From NCBI GenBank assembly GCA_020063545.1, contig JAGUUF010000001.1, forward strand, positions 1 through 10,756: a stretch of DNA of 10,756 bases. Direction: 5' to 3'. Below, piece after piece: positions 1 through 6,765 of the stretch (position 1 is the stretch's first letter; each line of letters opens with the position of its first letter). This DNA is from Cytophagales bacterium (GTDB lineage Bacteria > Bacteroidota > Bacteroidia > Cytophagales > Cyclobacteriaceae). Both the position numbers and the translations under genes were made by a program. The notes beneath the pieces were generated by a model. That model was given only the letters and a program-made list of their open reading frames with translations. It did no database searches and was not told where the DNA came from.

Positions 1-436
1 CAATTTTTGACGTAATCCCGTTTCGATCGTGTTTTACCACCCGCTGGCAAGCTGCATCGCGATCGGCCCAAAACATATTACCATGATGATCACGCACGAA
101 GCTGTAGTTGGTTAAAAAGCCTTCGGTGTCCGGAATGATCTTTTCGAATTTTCGGTCTGCTGAATACCGCCAAACATAATGCCCCCACGTGTTTAGCCGT
201 TCACCATTGTACCACAGATGTTCACCATACAGGTTATCCGCTTCATCAATGTATAACTCATGGGTATGCACGTTGTTTACCACAACCGTTTTTCTGCCTT
301 GCCCGTCAATCTTCCAAACCTGTTTCAGGTCGGTGTAAAACACATTGCCCTTGCTGTCCATTACAATGCCCACACCGGGATGGGCAATTGTTAGTATGGT
401 CAGCTGCAAAAAAGTGATTAAAAAAATTCCTTTCAC
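1..436 (-). CDS. Exported NHL/SMP-30-like beta-propeller protein (3' end outside window)
   Basis: The visible 145 codons start at a GTG (434-436) one base after the TAA of the upstream YceI gene, so the two are almost certainly co-transcribed and probably translationally coupled. The GTG start is chosen because it gives a hydrophobic export signal (VKGIFLITFLQLTILTIA); the first in-frame ATG would cut this off. After it come repeated blade-like segments: GIVMDSKGNVFYTD, then HELYIDEADNLYGE, then SFVRDHHGNMFWADRD. The G-[IV]-x-x-D-x-x-G-N-[LVM]-[YF]-x-[AT]-D pattern is typical of NHL and SMP-30/gluconolactonase-like propellers. Such domains serve as binding scaffolds or lactonases in the periplasm or at the surface; no catalytic residue can be assigned from this fragment. 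The reading frame is open to the window edge. Confidence 0.72.
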   Translation of the reverse strand, partial: MKGIFLITFLQLTILTIAHPGVGIVMDSKGNVFYTDLKQVWKIDGQGRKTVVVNNVHTHELYIDEADNLYGEHLWYNGERLNTWGHYVWRYSADRKFEKIIPDTEGFLTNYSFVRDHHGNMFWADRDAACQRVVKHDRNGITSKI

Positions 437-437
437 C

Positions 438-1037
438 TTAACCTGTTTTTGCTTTTATAATGATACTTAATCTTACTTCATCATGAACCAACTCATCTTT
501 CAAACCTTTATACGAAACACCAAACAATTGACGGTCAAACCGGAGATCAGCCTGACCGATAAACAGATTGTTGGTTTGCGTAGTCGGGAAAACCTCAACC
601 TTCCAGGGTTTTGTGGTTTCCTTGATGGTCAGGTTTCCTAAAACCAGGTACCCAACAGGATTAGCGGGGTGCTGGCGAACTTCAGTTATTTCGAATTTTG
701 CTGTAGGATACTTTGCCACATTAAAGAAATCAACATCCTTCAAATGGTTCTCCAGGTTTCTTTTCGCAACAGGCTCTGATTGAGGAATGTCTGTACAGGT
801 GATGGACTTCATATCAATAACAAATTCACCGCCCGCCAGCTTGTTGCTATTCATAATAACCTTTCCCTCTTTGAATTTAACAACTCCCTGATGGAAGCCC
901 AAAACTTTAGTGCCCGTCCACATTACTTTTGAATCCTCAATGATAACGTTCAATGAAGTTTGCGCCAGGGCGTTAAGCGCACCAAGCTGCAGGCAAAAAA
1001 TCATTACCGGTATTACCTGTACTGGTTTGTAGGTCAT
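438..1037 (-). CDS. YceI-family exported protein
   Basis: A 199-residue protein with a signal peptide (about residues 1-26, ending ALA before Q). The remainder matches the YceI lipocalin-like barrel: W-T-G-T-K followed by G-x-H-x-G near residues 40-51, a K-x-G repeat strand, the central [GE]-x-F-x-I-D-M strand, the LxxHLK-x-x-x-F-F-x-x-x-x-Y-P region (about 97-111), and G-x-L-x-I-x-x-x-T-K after it. YceI proteins bind hydrophobic ligands such as polyisoprenoids in the periplasm. The gene starts 5 bp after the stop of the dioxygenase-like gene and ends 1 bp before the GTG of the propeller gene, so it is the middle gene of an operon of exported proteins. The ligand is unknown; the family assignment is firm. 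Confidence 0.9.
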   Translation of the reverse strand: MTYKPVQVIPVMIFCLQLGALNALAQTSLNVIIEDSKVMWTGTKVLGFHQGVVKFKEGKVIMNSNKLAGGEFVIDMKSITCTDIPQSEPVAKRNLENHLKDVDFFNVAKYPTAKFEITEVRQHPANPVGYLVLGNLTIKETTKPWKVEVFPTTQTNNLFIGQADLRFDRQLFGVSYKGLKDELVHDEVRLSIIIKAKTG

Positions 1038-1042
1038 CGTAA

Positions 1043-1669
1043 TTAATGGTTAGTAATGTTTAAGCCCAGGATAATATCGCGCGTACCCATCCAAACACCT
1101 TGTTTATCTTTTGTAAGACTTATTACCCCGGTCCCTCCTCTTTTTAATTGATTCGACTTTTCGCTTTCCGTCAGCAGGGGGTCGTCTTCAAACAAAAAAT
1201 CGTCAATCCAGTAATATCCTTTTCCCTCTTGGTAAATGATTGGATGAATGTGCTGCGGGATAGCCTGATTCGGATAAGCAGCCGGCCGTATGGTTTTAAA
1301 CGCATATCTTCCTTGCGCGTCAGTTTTCATCCACCCGCGCAAATGCCCATGCCTTTTTCCATGCTGTTGGTTGGGCGCAGGCGAATACAACCCGGTGTTA
1401 TCGGTATGGTAAACATAAAGCACTACACCTGGTGCCGGTGTTTTTCCATCCGGTTGATACATCGTACCGCTTATAATAAGTGATTCGCCCGGTTCATCAG
1501 GCATGGCAAGTGTTGTTTGCCATGACAACTGCCTGGGCATACCTTCGAACATCAGTTCACAATCTTCGCAGGGGCCGCCAAGCGCCTTTTCGTGCTGATT
1601 TTTGGTTTGGGTGCAGGCGGTTAAAACGCTTAACGAAATGGCGGCAAACAGTATGGACTTTTTAATCAT
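1043..1669 (-). CDS. Intradiol ring-cleavage dioxygenase-like lipoprotein
   Basis: With the ATG at 1667-1669 the product has 208 residues and begins with a compact lipoprotein signal, MIKKSILFAAISLSVLTAC, with lipobox LTAC and Cys19 as the lipidation site. The C-terminal half has the intradiol dioxygenase signature: Tyr95 in TDNTGLYS, then G-R-Y-x-F-x-T-I-R-P-x-x-Y-P with Tyr132, then HIH (His140, His142). These correspond to the two Tyr and two His Fe(III) ligands of protocatechuate 3,4-dioxygenase, so the metal site looks complete. Soluble intradiol enzymes cleave catechols; this one would act outside the cytoplasm and its substrate is unknown. It is the first gene of the minus-strand operon. 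The frame stays open to an ATG at 1828, but that would overlap the divergent kinase gene and bury the signal peptide. The ATG at 1687 (MKNHRF...) is a real alternative, preceded by TTATTTGAA. Confidence 0.85.
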   Translation of the reverse strand: MIKKSILFAAISLSVLTACTQTKNQHEKALGGPCEDCELMFEGMPRQLSWQTTLAMPDEPGESLIISGTMYQPDGKTPAPGVVLYVYHTDNTGLYSPAPNQQHGKRHGHLRGWMKTDAQGRYAFKTIRPAAYPNQAIPQHIHPIIYQEGKGYYWIDDFLFEDDPLLTESEKSNQLKRGGTGVISLTKDKQGVWMGTRDIILGLNITNH

Positions 1670-1761
1670 AAACCGGTGGTTTTTCATTTCAAATAACGAA
1701 GCCTGAGCCTTTCGGGAGAATCTCTTATGACGACCGGCTTGGTTTTCTTGACAAAATGCAA

Positions 1762-1771
1762 AAGCCGGCTT
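1762..1771. repeat. Perfect 10-bp palindrome in the divergent promoter region
   Basis: AAGCCGGCTT is its own reverse complement. Its left half also pairs with CCGGCTT at 1734-1740, so a longer, interrupted dyad spans 1734-1768. It sits in the 136 bp between the divergent starts of the dioxygenase-like lipoprotein and the LytS-type kinase, where an operator would be expected. Whether any protein binds it is unknown; LytTR proteins usually bind direct rather than inverted repeats. Confidence 0.35.
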
Positions 1772-1793
1772 AGGCCGGACGGGCTGAATGGCG

Positions 1794-1801
1794 TAATTTT
1801 C
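1794..1801 (+). promoter_or_regulatory. Putative -7 promoter element of the kinase gene
   Basis: TAATTTTC matches the Bacteroidota -7 consensus TAnnTTTG at five of six defined positions and lies 4 bp before the kinase ATG. No TTTG -33 element is present at the usual 19-21 bp spacing. If it is used, transcription would start at or very near the start codon. Confidence 0.3.
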
Positions 1802-1805
1802 GACA

Positions 1806-2849
1806 ATGGAGCGTTTCTTCCGATACAAAATTGACCACCTAATTTTCTGGTCGCTTACGATCTTCTTTCACGGATACACCCGGCTGCATGTGCTGAACGA
1901 AGCCGGCACAATTCATTTCATTCTGGAATTACTCATCCGCAACGGCTTACTGGCCATCGCCATTTATTTTACCCTGTTCATTAGTGTACCGCAGTTTGCA
2001 AAAAGGCGGAATTGGATTATCAGTTCCGGGCTGATTCTGCTAACTATCTTTTTTTACGTGGCCGGTAAAAACGCCCACGATGCTTACTTGTACGGCTATG
2101 TGTTGAACCTGCCAGAAAAGCAGTCATTCCTGAATAACGCGTTGTACAACCTTTCGATAGTGGTTTTCTACCTCGCCTTTGCTGTAACGCTTTACCTGAG
2201 CAAGCAATGGTACCTGCAGCGATCGCTGTTGCAGAAAATTGAGTTGGAGAAGTTAAACACCGAGCTGGAGTACCTCAAGGCCCAAATCAACCCCCATTTC
2301 CTTTTCAATTCAATCAACACCATTTACGTTATGATCGACAGGCAAAACAAAGAGGCCCGCGAAACGCTCTCCAGGTTCTCCGATTTGCTGCGGTACCAGT
2401 TGTACGAATGCAACGGGGCCGAAATTGCTGTTGAAAAGGAAATCCATTACCTGAAAAATTACGTTGAGTTACAAAAGCTGCGCAAGGATCATAACTATGA
2501 AATTACCTTCCGCCATTCGCCCGAACTGAAAAAATTTACGCTTCCGCCTTTGCTGCTTATTCCTTTTGTCGAAAACGCATTCAAGCATGTTTCGCATTTT
2601 TCCGACAAGAAAAATACAATTGAAATCGAATTGACTATACAGGGTAATTTCTTTTACATGACCGTATGCAACACAATAGACGGCATAAAAACGTCAGCCC
2701 AACCTAGCGGTATCGGTCTAAAAAACGTAACGCGGAGACTAGAACTGCTGTACCCTGGCCAGCACAACCTTATCATTAACGAAAAGCCAGGCTACTTTGA
2801 GGCAAGGCTGGAACTGAAACTGAAAGAACCACTCAACCCTGCCGCATGA
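1806..2849 (+). CDS. LytS/YehU-type sensor histidine kinase
   Basis: A 347-residue membrane kinase. The N-terminus has four likely transmembrane helices (about 11-24, 38-62, 70-87 and 112-132) without a sizeable extracytoplasmic domain, followed by a helical linker (about 138-158). The His_kinase domain has the family motif INPHFLFNSIN, with His164 as the phosphoacceptor. The ATP-binding part shows the N-box PFVENAFKH (253-261) and the glycine box SGIGLKNVTRRL (301-312). This is the standard plan of Bacteroidota LytS-type kinases, which signal to LytTR regulators. The last codon overlaps the first of the regulator gene (ATGA, 2846-2849), implying translational coupling. The signal sensed is unknown. 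The gene is divergent from the exported-protein operon, a plausible but unproven target. Confidence 0.93.
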   Translation: MERFFRYKIDHLIFWSLTIFFHGYTRLHVLNEAGTIHFILELLIRNGLLAIAIYFTLFISVPQFAKRRNWIISSGLILLTIFFYVAGKNAHDAYLYGYVLNLPEKQSFLNNALYNLSIVVFYLAFAVTLYLSKQWYLQRSLLQKIELEKLNTELEYLKAQINPHFLFNSINTIYVMIDRQNKEARETLSRFSDLLRYQLYECNGAEIAVEKEIHYLKNYVELQKLRKDHNYEITFRHSPELKKFTLPPLLLIPFVENAFKHVSHFSDKKNTIEIELTIQGNFFYMTVCNTIDGIKTSAQPSGIGLKNVTRRLELLYPGQHNLIINEKPGYFEARLELKLKEPLNPAA

Positions 2850-3565
2850 CTAATGCTATAAAATTGAATTGCCTGATTGTTGACGATGAACCGCTGGCCC
2901 GCAAAGGGCTTGAGGATTATGTGAATGATATTGACTTTCTTAGCCTGGCCGGCTCGTGCGAAAATGCGTTGAAGGCCTCAGCACTTTTGCATGAGAAAGA
3001 AATTGATCTGATCCTGCTCGACATTCACATGCCTAAAATTTCCGGCATTGAATTCCTGAAAACCCTTAAAAACCCACCGTTGGTAATTCTTACTACGGCC
3101 TATCCGGATTACGCCCTGGAAAGTTATACCCTTGATGTAATTGATTACCTGGTTAAACCAATACCCTTTGACCGTTTTTTAAAAGCCGTGCAAAAGGCCT
3201 ACGATTACCATCTACTCGCACGACATCGGTTGACAACACCGGATTACTTCTTTATTAAGTGCGATAATAAGTACGAAAAAGTAAATTACTCCGAGGTGTT
3301 GTATGTGGAGGCGATGCAAAATTACTGCATCCTGTATACCACCGGCAAAAAACTGATTGCCTACATTACCCTGTCGGGCCTCGAAGAGCAGTTGCCTAAA
3401 CATCGGTTTTTGAAGGTCCATAAGTCATTTATTGTAGCCGTGGACAAAATCAACTCGCTCGATGGCAGCGAAATCCTGATTGGCACTGCCCGGATTCCCA
3501 TCAGCCGCACCCTGAAAGATGACGTACTGCAGAAAATCATGGGGAACAACCTGTTCAGGCGATAG
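2846..3565 (+). CDS. LytTR-family DNA-binding response regulator
   Basis: A 239-residue regulator. The receiver domain (about 8-120) has the acidic pair Asp13-Asp14, the phosphoacceptor Asp59 in LILLDIHMPKISG, the Thr83-Thr84 switch and Lys104 in VKP. The C-terminal part (about 133-236) is a LytTR domain, recognisable by FFIKCDNKYEKVNYSEVLYVEA, the LSGLEEQLP segment, FLKVHKSFIV and the closing IPISR near 217-221. LytTR domains bind direct repeats near promoters. The gene overlaps the kinase gene by 4 bp, so the two form a cognate pair. The 126 bp after it hold a separate control region for the TonB receptor, so read-through into that gene is possible but not needed. Confidence 0.95.
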   Translation: MTNAIKLNCLIVDDEPLARKGLEDYVNDIDFLSLAGSCENALKASALLHEKEIDLILLDIHMPKISGIEFLKTLKNPPLVILTTAYPDYALESYTLDVIDYLVKPIPFDRFLKAVQKAYDYHLLARHRLTTPDYFFIKCDNKYEKVNYSEVLYVEAMQNYCILYTTGKKLIAYITLSGLEEQLPKHRFLKVHKSFIVAVDKINSLDGSEILIGTARIPISRTLKDDVLQKIMGNNLFRR

Positions 3566-3584
3566 TAAGTAAATGCGGCATTTC

Positions 3585-3598
3585 TTGATTTGAATCAA
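3585..3598. promoter_or_regulatory. FNR/CRP-type operator, upstream dyad
   Basis: TTGATTTGAATCAA fits the FNR consensus TTGATnnnnATCAA at all ten fixed positions, and its arms are perfect over 6 bp. It lies 107 bp upstream of the chosen receptor ATG. FNR-family proteins with E-x-x-S-R in the recognition helix read TTGAT half-sites; a protein with this motif is encoded directly downstream of the receptor. Confidence 0.7.
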
Positions 3599-3616
3599 TT
3601 GGTTTAGCCTGTAATC

Positions 3617-3630
3617 TTGATTCTCATCAA
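3617..3630. promoter_or_regulatory. FNR/CRP-type operator, downstream dyad
   Basis: TTGATTCTCATCAA also matches TTGATnnnnATCAA at all ten positions, and flanking C and G extend the arms (CTTGAT / ATCAAG). Its centre (3623.5) is 32 bp from the centre of the other dyad, close to three helical turns, so dimers on both sites would lie on the same DNA face. If transcription starts near 3665, this dyad is centred close to -41.5, the class II activator position of FNR-family proteins. That start site is inferred. Confidence 0.72.
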
Positions 3631-3653
3631 GCCGTGGTACGCGAACAGCAGGG

Positions 3654-3661
3654 CACCTTTG
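3654..3661 (+). promoter_or_regulatory. Putative -7 element of the TonB receptor promoter
   Basis: CACCTTTG fits TAnnTTTG at five of six defined positions. The -33 position (about 3631-3634) reads GCCG instead of TTTG, and the downstream FNR-type dyad ends right beside it. A weak core promoter with an activator site in this place is what an activator-dependent promoter would look like; this is inference. Confidence 0.3.
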
Positions 3662-3691
3662 TGTTATCAAAAAACACAAAAGAAACCGATC

Positions 3692-6109
3692 ATGAAAACA
3701 GAAGAAGTACGCATCGCAAAACTGTTGCTGGGAATCGCCATAGCCTTGCTGCTGGCCTTCTCAGCCTTTAGCCAGTCAACCCAAACCATCCGGGGTCGGG
3801 TGGTGGATGAGGTAAGCAAAACTCCGCTCATTGGCGTAAACATTATGGTGCTTGGCACCGGTGAAGCCGTGTTGGGTGCCGCTACCGATGCTGACGGTTA
3901 TTACCGCATCAGCAACGTTCCGGTGGGAAGGCAAACCCTGAAAGTAACGTACATCGGGTACGAAGAACAGGTAATTCCCAACGTGGTGGTAACCGCGGGC
4001 AAGGAAGTAATCCTGAACCTGTCATTAACGGAAAGCGTAAACCAACTCAGCGAAATCACAGTAGTTGCCAACACCCGCGATGATAAAACCGCAACCAACA
4101 ACGACCTGGCCGTAGTCAGCGCACGGTCATTTAATGTAGACGACACGAAACGGTATGCCGGTGCATTAGGCGATCCCTCGCGCATGGCTGCAAACTTTGC
4201 CGGTGTGATCGGTGGTGATGATTCCCGAAACGACATTGTTGTACGCGGGAATTCACCCACCGGCATGCTGTGGCAGCTTGAGGGACTTAACATTCCCAAC
4301 CCGAATCACTTCGGTTCCCTCAACAGCACGGGCGGCCCGGTAAGCATGCTCAACAACAATAACCTCGACAAGTCCGACTTTATGACCAGCGCCTTTCCGG
4401 CCCAGTATGGCAACGCCATTGCCGGAGTCTTTGACATTCGCCTGCGCGATGGCAACAACGAAAAAAAAGAATTCATCGCCCAGGTAGGGTTTAATGGTTT
4501 TGAAGTTGGTGCAGAGGGGCCGCTTTCAAAAACAAAAAAAGGATCATTCATTGTAAATTACCGTTACTCCACCCTGGGCATTTTCAATGCGCTGGGTATT
4601 GAGTTCGGCACAGGTTCCAACATACCGCTCTACCAGGACTTGAATTTCAAAATAACTTTACCAGCCAACAACGGTGGCAAGTGGACAGTTTTCGGACTTG
4701 CCGGCAAAAGCTCAATTGACCTGCTTGGCAGTGAAGCCGACCTGGACGGTAATTCTGGTGATTTGTACGGAAACGAAAACGAAGATCTCTTCCCGCGATA
4801 TAAAACCGGCATTGCCGGTGTGAGTTACGAGAAGAAACTTTCAGAAAAAACCTACCTGAAGGTTACGGCCGGTGCCAGTTCATCGGAAGAGAGTTTTACT
4901 GGCGACTCCTTGGTTCGGGATGCTGACAATGAAGTTGTAGCCCGATACCTTCGCGGTGAGGCGCAATTTCGCACTACCAAGTTCTCCGGCCTTGCCCTGT
5001 TTCGCACCAAGTTTAACCCTAAAAACAGTTTGAGTTATGGCTTCTATGCCGACATCCTTAATTTTGACCTGTTCAACCGCGATGTTTTCGCCAACATCGG
5101 TTCGGATTCTGTTCGCATCAACGTAAACGATGTAACGGCTTTGTACCAGGCCTTTGTCACATGGCGCCACCGGTTCTCCGGCAAATTTTCCGTTAATGCC
5201 GGTGTGCACACCCAGTATTACGCCCTTAACAAACAAACCGTAATCGAACCCCGCATGGGTATTCAATACCTCATCAACGGAAAACAATCGATTAGTGTAG
5301 GGTATGGATTGCATAACCAGATTCAAAGCCCATACACTTCGTATGTACAAACCAAAGTCGGGCCCGACAACTACATCCTGACCAATACCGATTTGGGCTT
5401 CACCACCAGTCAACACAGTGTTATAACCTACGACTGGAACATCAGCGACAACCTGCGGTTGAAAGCCGAAGGCTATTACCAGTCGCTTACCAATGTGCCG
5501 GTTGAGCAACGCGCCACATCGTTCTCGGCTATTAACACCGGATCCAGCTTTATCCCGGTTGACCAGGACAGCCTGGTTAATCAAGGCTCAGGAACCAACG
5601 TTGGATTTGAACTTACCCTGGAACGATTTTTCAATAAAGGTTTTTACTTTCTGATCACCTCTTCGGTGTTTGATTCGAAATACAAAGGCAGCGATGGCAT
5701 TGAGCGCAACACTGCCTACAACACCAAATATGTGGTAAATGGCTTGTTCGGTAAAGAATTCCGGTTAGGTGCGAAGCAAAAGTTCATTTCGGTTAACCTG
5801 AAGGTTACCACCATTGGCGGAAAGTACCTGACACCGATTGATTTTGCGGCCTCGCAGGCCTATGGCGCAACCATCTACAAAGAAAACGAAGCCTATACTG
5901 AGCGGCAGGATCCGTACTTCCGCACCGACCTAAAACTGGCTTACCGCAAGGAATATAAAAAGAGCACGCTTGAAATCGCCCTCGACCTGCAAAATGTAAC
6001 CAACAACCAGAACGTATTCACCAAAAGTTACAACCCGCGCACCAACACCATTGTAACCCAATACCAGCAGGGTTTTTTCCCGGTGCCTTTCGTTCGGTTT
6101 ACCTTCTGA
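3692..6109 (+). CDS. TonB-dependent outer-membrane receptor with carboxypeptidase-regulatory-like domain
   Basis: From the ATG at 3692 the product has 805 residues. This start gives a proper signal peptide (MKTEEVRIAKLLLGIAIALL..., probably cut near AFS/Q at residue 27); an in-frame ATG at 3617 lies inside the downstream operator dyad and would bury the signal. Residues about 30-115 form a carboxypeptidase-D-regulatory-like sandwich (G-R-V-V-D followed by T-P-L-I-G-V-N-I, then D-G-Y-Y-R-I and Y-I-G-Y). The plug follows (about 120-255) with DIVVRGNSPTGMLWQLEG and FPAQYGNAIAGVFDIRLRDG. The rest is the 22-stranded beta-barrel, ending in FVRFTF with a terminal Phe as recognised by the BAM complex. 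It would import a ligand, energised by TonB-ExbBD; the sequence does not reveal the ligand. No SusD-like partner is adjacent. A Crp/Fnr gene follows after 25 bp. Confidence 0.93.
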   Translation: MKTEEVRIAKLLLGIAIALLLAFSAFSQSTQTIRGRVVDEVSKTPLIGVNIMVLGTGEAVLGAATDADGYYRISNVPVGRQTLKVTYIGYEEQVIPNVVVTAGKEVILNLSLTESVNQLSEITVVANTRDDKTATNNDLAVVSARSFNVDDTKRYAGALGDPSRMAANFAGVIGGDDSRNDIVVRGNSPTGMLWQLEGLNIPNPNHFGSLNSTGGPVSMLNNNNLDKSDFMTSAFPAQYGNAIAGVFDIRLRDGNNEKKEFIAQVGFNGFEVGAEGPLSKTKKGSFIVNYRYSTLGIFNALGIEFGTGSNIPLYQDLNFKITLPANNGGKWTVFGLAGKSSIDLLGSEADLDGNSGDLYGNENEDLFPRYKTGIAGVSYEKKLSEKTYLKVTAGASSSEESFTGDSLVRDADNEVVARYLRGEAQFRTTKFSGLALFRTKFNPKNSLSYGFYADILNFDLFNRDVFANIGSDSVRINVNDVTALYQAFVTWRHRFSGKFSVNAGVHTQYYALNKQTVIEPRMGIQYLINGKQSISVGYGLHNQIQSPYTSYVQTKVGPDNYILTNTDLGFTTSQHSVITYDWNISDNLRLKAEGYYQSLTNVPVEQRATSFSAINTGSSFIPVDQDSLVNQGSGTNVGFELTLERFFNKGFYFLITSSVFDSKYKGSDGIERNTAYNTKYVVNGLFGKEFRLGAKQKFISVNLKVTTIGGKYLTPIDFAASQAYGATIYKENEAYTERQDPYFRTDLKLAYRKEYKKSTLEIALDLQNVTNNQNVFTKSYNPRTNTIVTQYQQGFFPVPFVRFTF

Positions 6110-6123
6110 TGCCATTTCCTTAC

Positions 6124-6131
6124 TATCTTTC
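6124..6131 (+). promoter_or_regulatory. Putative -7 element of the first Crp/Fnr gene
   Basis: TATCTTTC matches TAnnTTTG at five of six defined positions and ends 3 bp before the ATG at 6135. No Shine-Dalgarno or -33 TTTG at normal spacing is visible. Its last four bases are the first of the inverted repeat that spans the start codon. It would give a leaderless or nearly leaderless transcript. Confidence 0.3.
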
Positions 6132-6161
6132 CGGATGGACGAATTTTCTTCCATCCGGAAA
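6128..6161. repeat. Perfect 12-bp inverted repeat spanning the Crp/Fnr start codon
   Basis: TTTCCGGATGGA (6128-6139) is exactly complementary to TCCATCCGGAAA (6150-6161), with a 10-base loop. The ATG (6135-6137) lies within the left arm. In RNA this would be a stable hairpin hiding the start codon; in DNA it is a 34-bp dyad with half-site centres 22 bp apart, so it could equally be an operator. The paralogous gene keeps only a 5-bp remnant (CATGG 6765-6769 with CCATG 6782-6786). Confidence 0.75.
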
Positions 6162-6722
6162 TTTATTTCACAGATTGTGCAGTTCACCGAAGATGAGTGG
6201 CAGGCACAGCAGGCAGCATTCATAAGGCGATGGCTGAAAAAAGGCGAATACCTGTTGCGAGAAGGCCAGATTTGCAGTCATGTTTCGTTCATTAACAAAG
6301 GTGTTTTCCGGGTTTTCAACATTGTTAATGACAATGAGTACACTGCTTATTTTGCTTTTGAAAACGATTACGTTACTGACTACAAAAGTTTTTTAACGCG
6401 TAAACCATCGTTTGATAACATCGTTGCACTGGAGGATGCCGAGTTGATTCAGTTAGACTACGAATCTATGCAGCGCCTGTACGAAATGTACCCTATATGG
6501 CAGAAGTACGGACGCCTGATAACGGAACAGGTGTTTATTGAGACTGCCGAACGTACCCAAAGCCTGTTGCTGAAAAGCCCGGAAGAGCGGTACCTGCAAA
6601 TGATTGCCGAGCATCCGCAGATACTGGACCGGGTGCCCCTGAAATACATTGCCTCATTTATAGGGGTTACACCGGAGGCCCTGAGCCGCATTCGAAAACG
6701 AATTTCCGTTAAACAGAACTGA
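6135..6722 (+). CDS. Crp/Fnr-family transcriptional regulator, first paralogue
   Basis: A 195-residue protein with an N-terminal cyclic-nucleotide-binding-like beta-roll (about 25-115: LKKGEYLLREGQ, HVSFINKGVFRVF, FAFENDYVTDYKSFLTRKPS) and a short C-terminal helix-turn-helix (about 166-189: VPLKYIASFIGVTPEALSRIRKR). The recognition helix carries Glu181-x-x-Ser184-Arg185, the E-x-x-S-R pattern by which FNR contacts TTGAT. The phosphate-binding cassette of cAMP receptors (R-x-A after the G-E loop) is absent and there is no cysteine cluster for an Fe-S centre, so neither cAMP nor FNR-type oxygen sensing is expected; only Cys47 is shared with the paralogue. It starts 25 bp after the TonB receptor gene and may be co-transcribed. 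Its likely targets include the paired dyads upstream of the receptor. Confidence 0.92.
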   Translation: MDEFSSIRKFISQIVQFTEDEWQAQQAAFIRRWLKKGEYLLREGQICSHVSFINKGVFRVFNIVNDNEYTAYFAFENDYVTDYKSFLTRKPSFDNIVALEDAELIQLDYESMQRLYEMYPIWQKYGRLITEQVFIETAERTQSLLLKSPEERYLQMIAEHPQILDRVPLKYIASFIGVTPEALSRIRKRISVKQN

Positions 6723-6753
6723 AAATCGCTACCATATCTTACGGCTGCATCCG

Positions 6754-6761
6754 TATCTTTT
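6754..6761 (+). promoter_or_regulatory. Putative -7 element of the second Crp/Fnr gene
   Basis: TATCTTTT matches TAnnTTTG at five of six defined positions and ends 4 bp before the ATG at 6766. It lies in the 43-bp gap between the two Crp/Fnr genes, at nearly the same distance from the start as the TATCTTTC of the first gene, so the arrangement was probably duplicated with the gene. No -33 TTTG is visible. Confidence 0.3.
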
Positions 6762-6765
6762 CGCC

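Noticed and set aside
1670..1828. Longer N-terminus for the dioxygenase-like gene, starting at 1828
   Set aside because: It would overlap the divergent kinase gene and place 53 basic and polar residues before a clean lipoprotein signal. The ATG at 1687 remains possible.
3571..3583. AAATGC-G-GCATTT after the LytTR stop as an intrinsic terminator
   Set aside because: The stem is only 5-6 bp with a 1-3 base loop, and no T-run follows.
3617..3691. Longer N-terminus for the TonB receptor, starting at 3617
   Set aside because: The extension overlaps the downstream FNR-type dyad and precedes the signal peptide, so it is more likely non-coding control DNA.
4880..5584. A 234-codon open frame on the minus strand inside the TonB receptor gene
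   Set aside because: It lies fully antisense to strongly conserved barrel sequence, has no recognisable domain, and its opening looks like reverse-complement codon bias.
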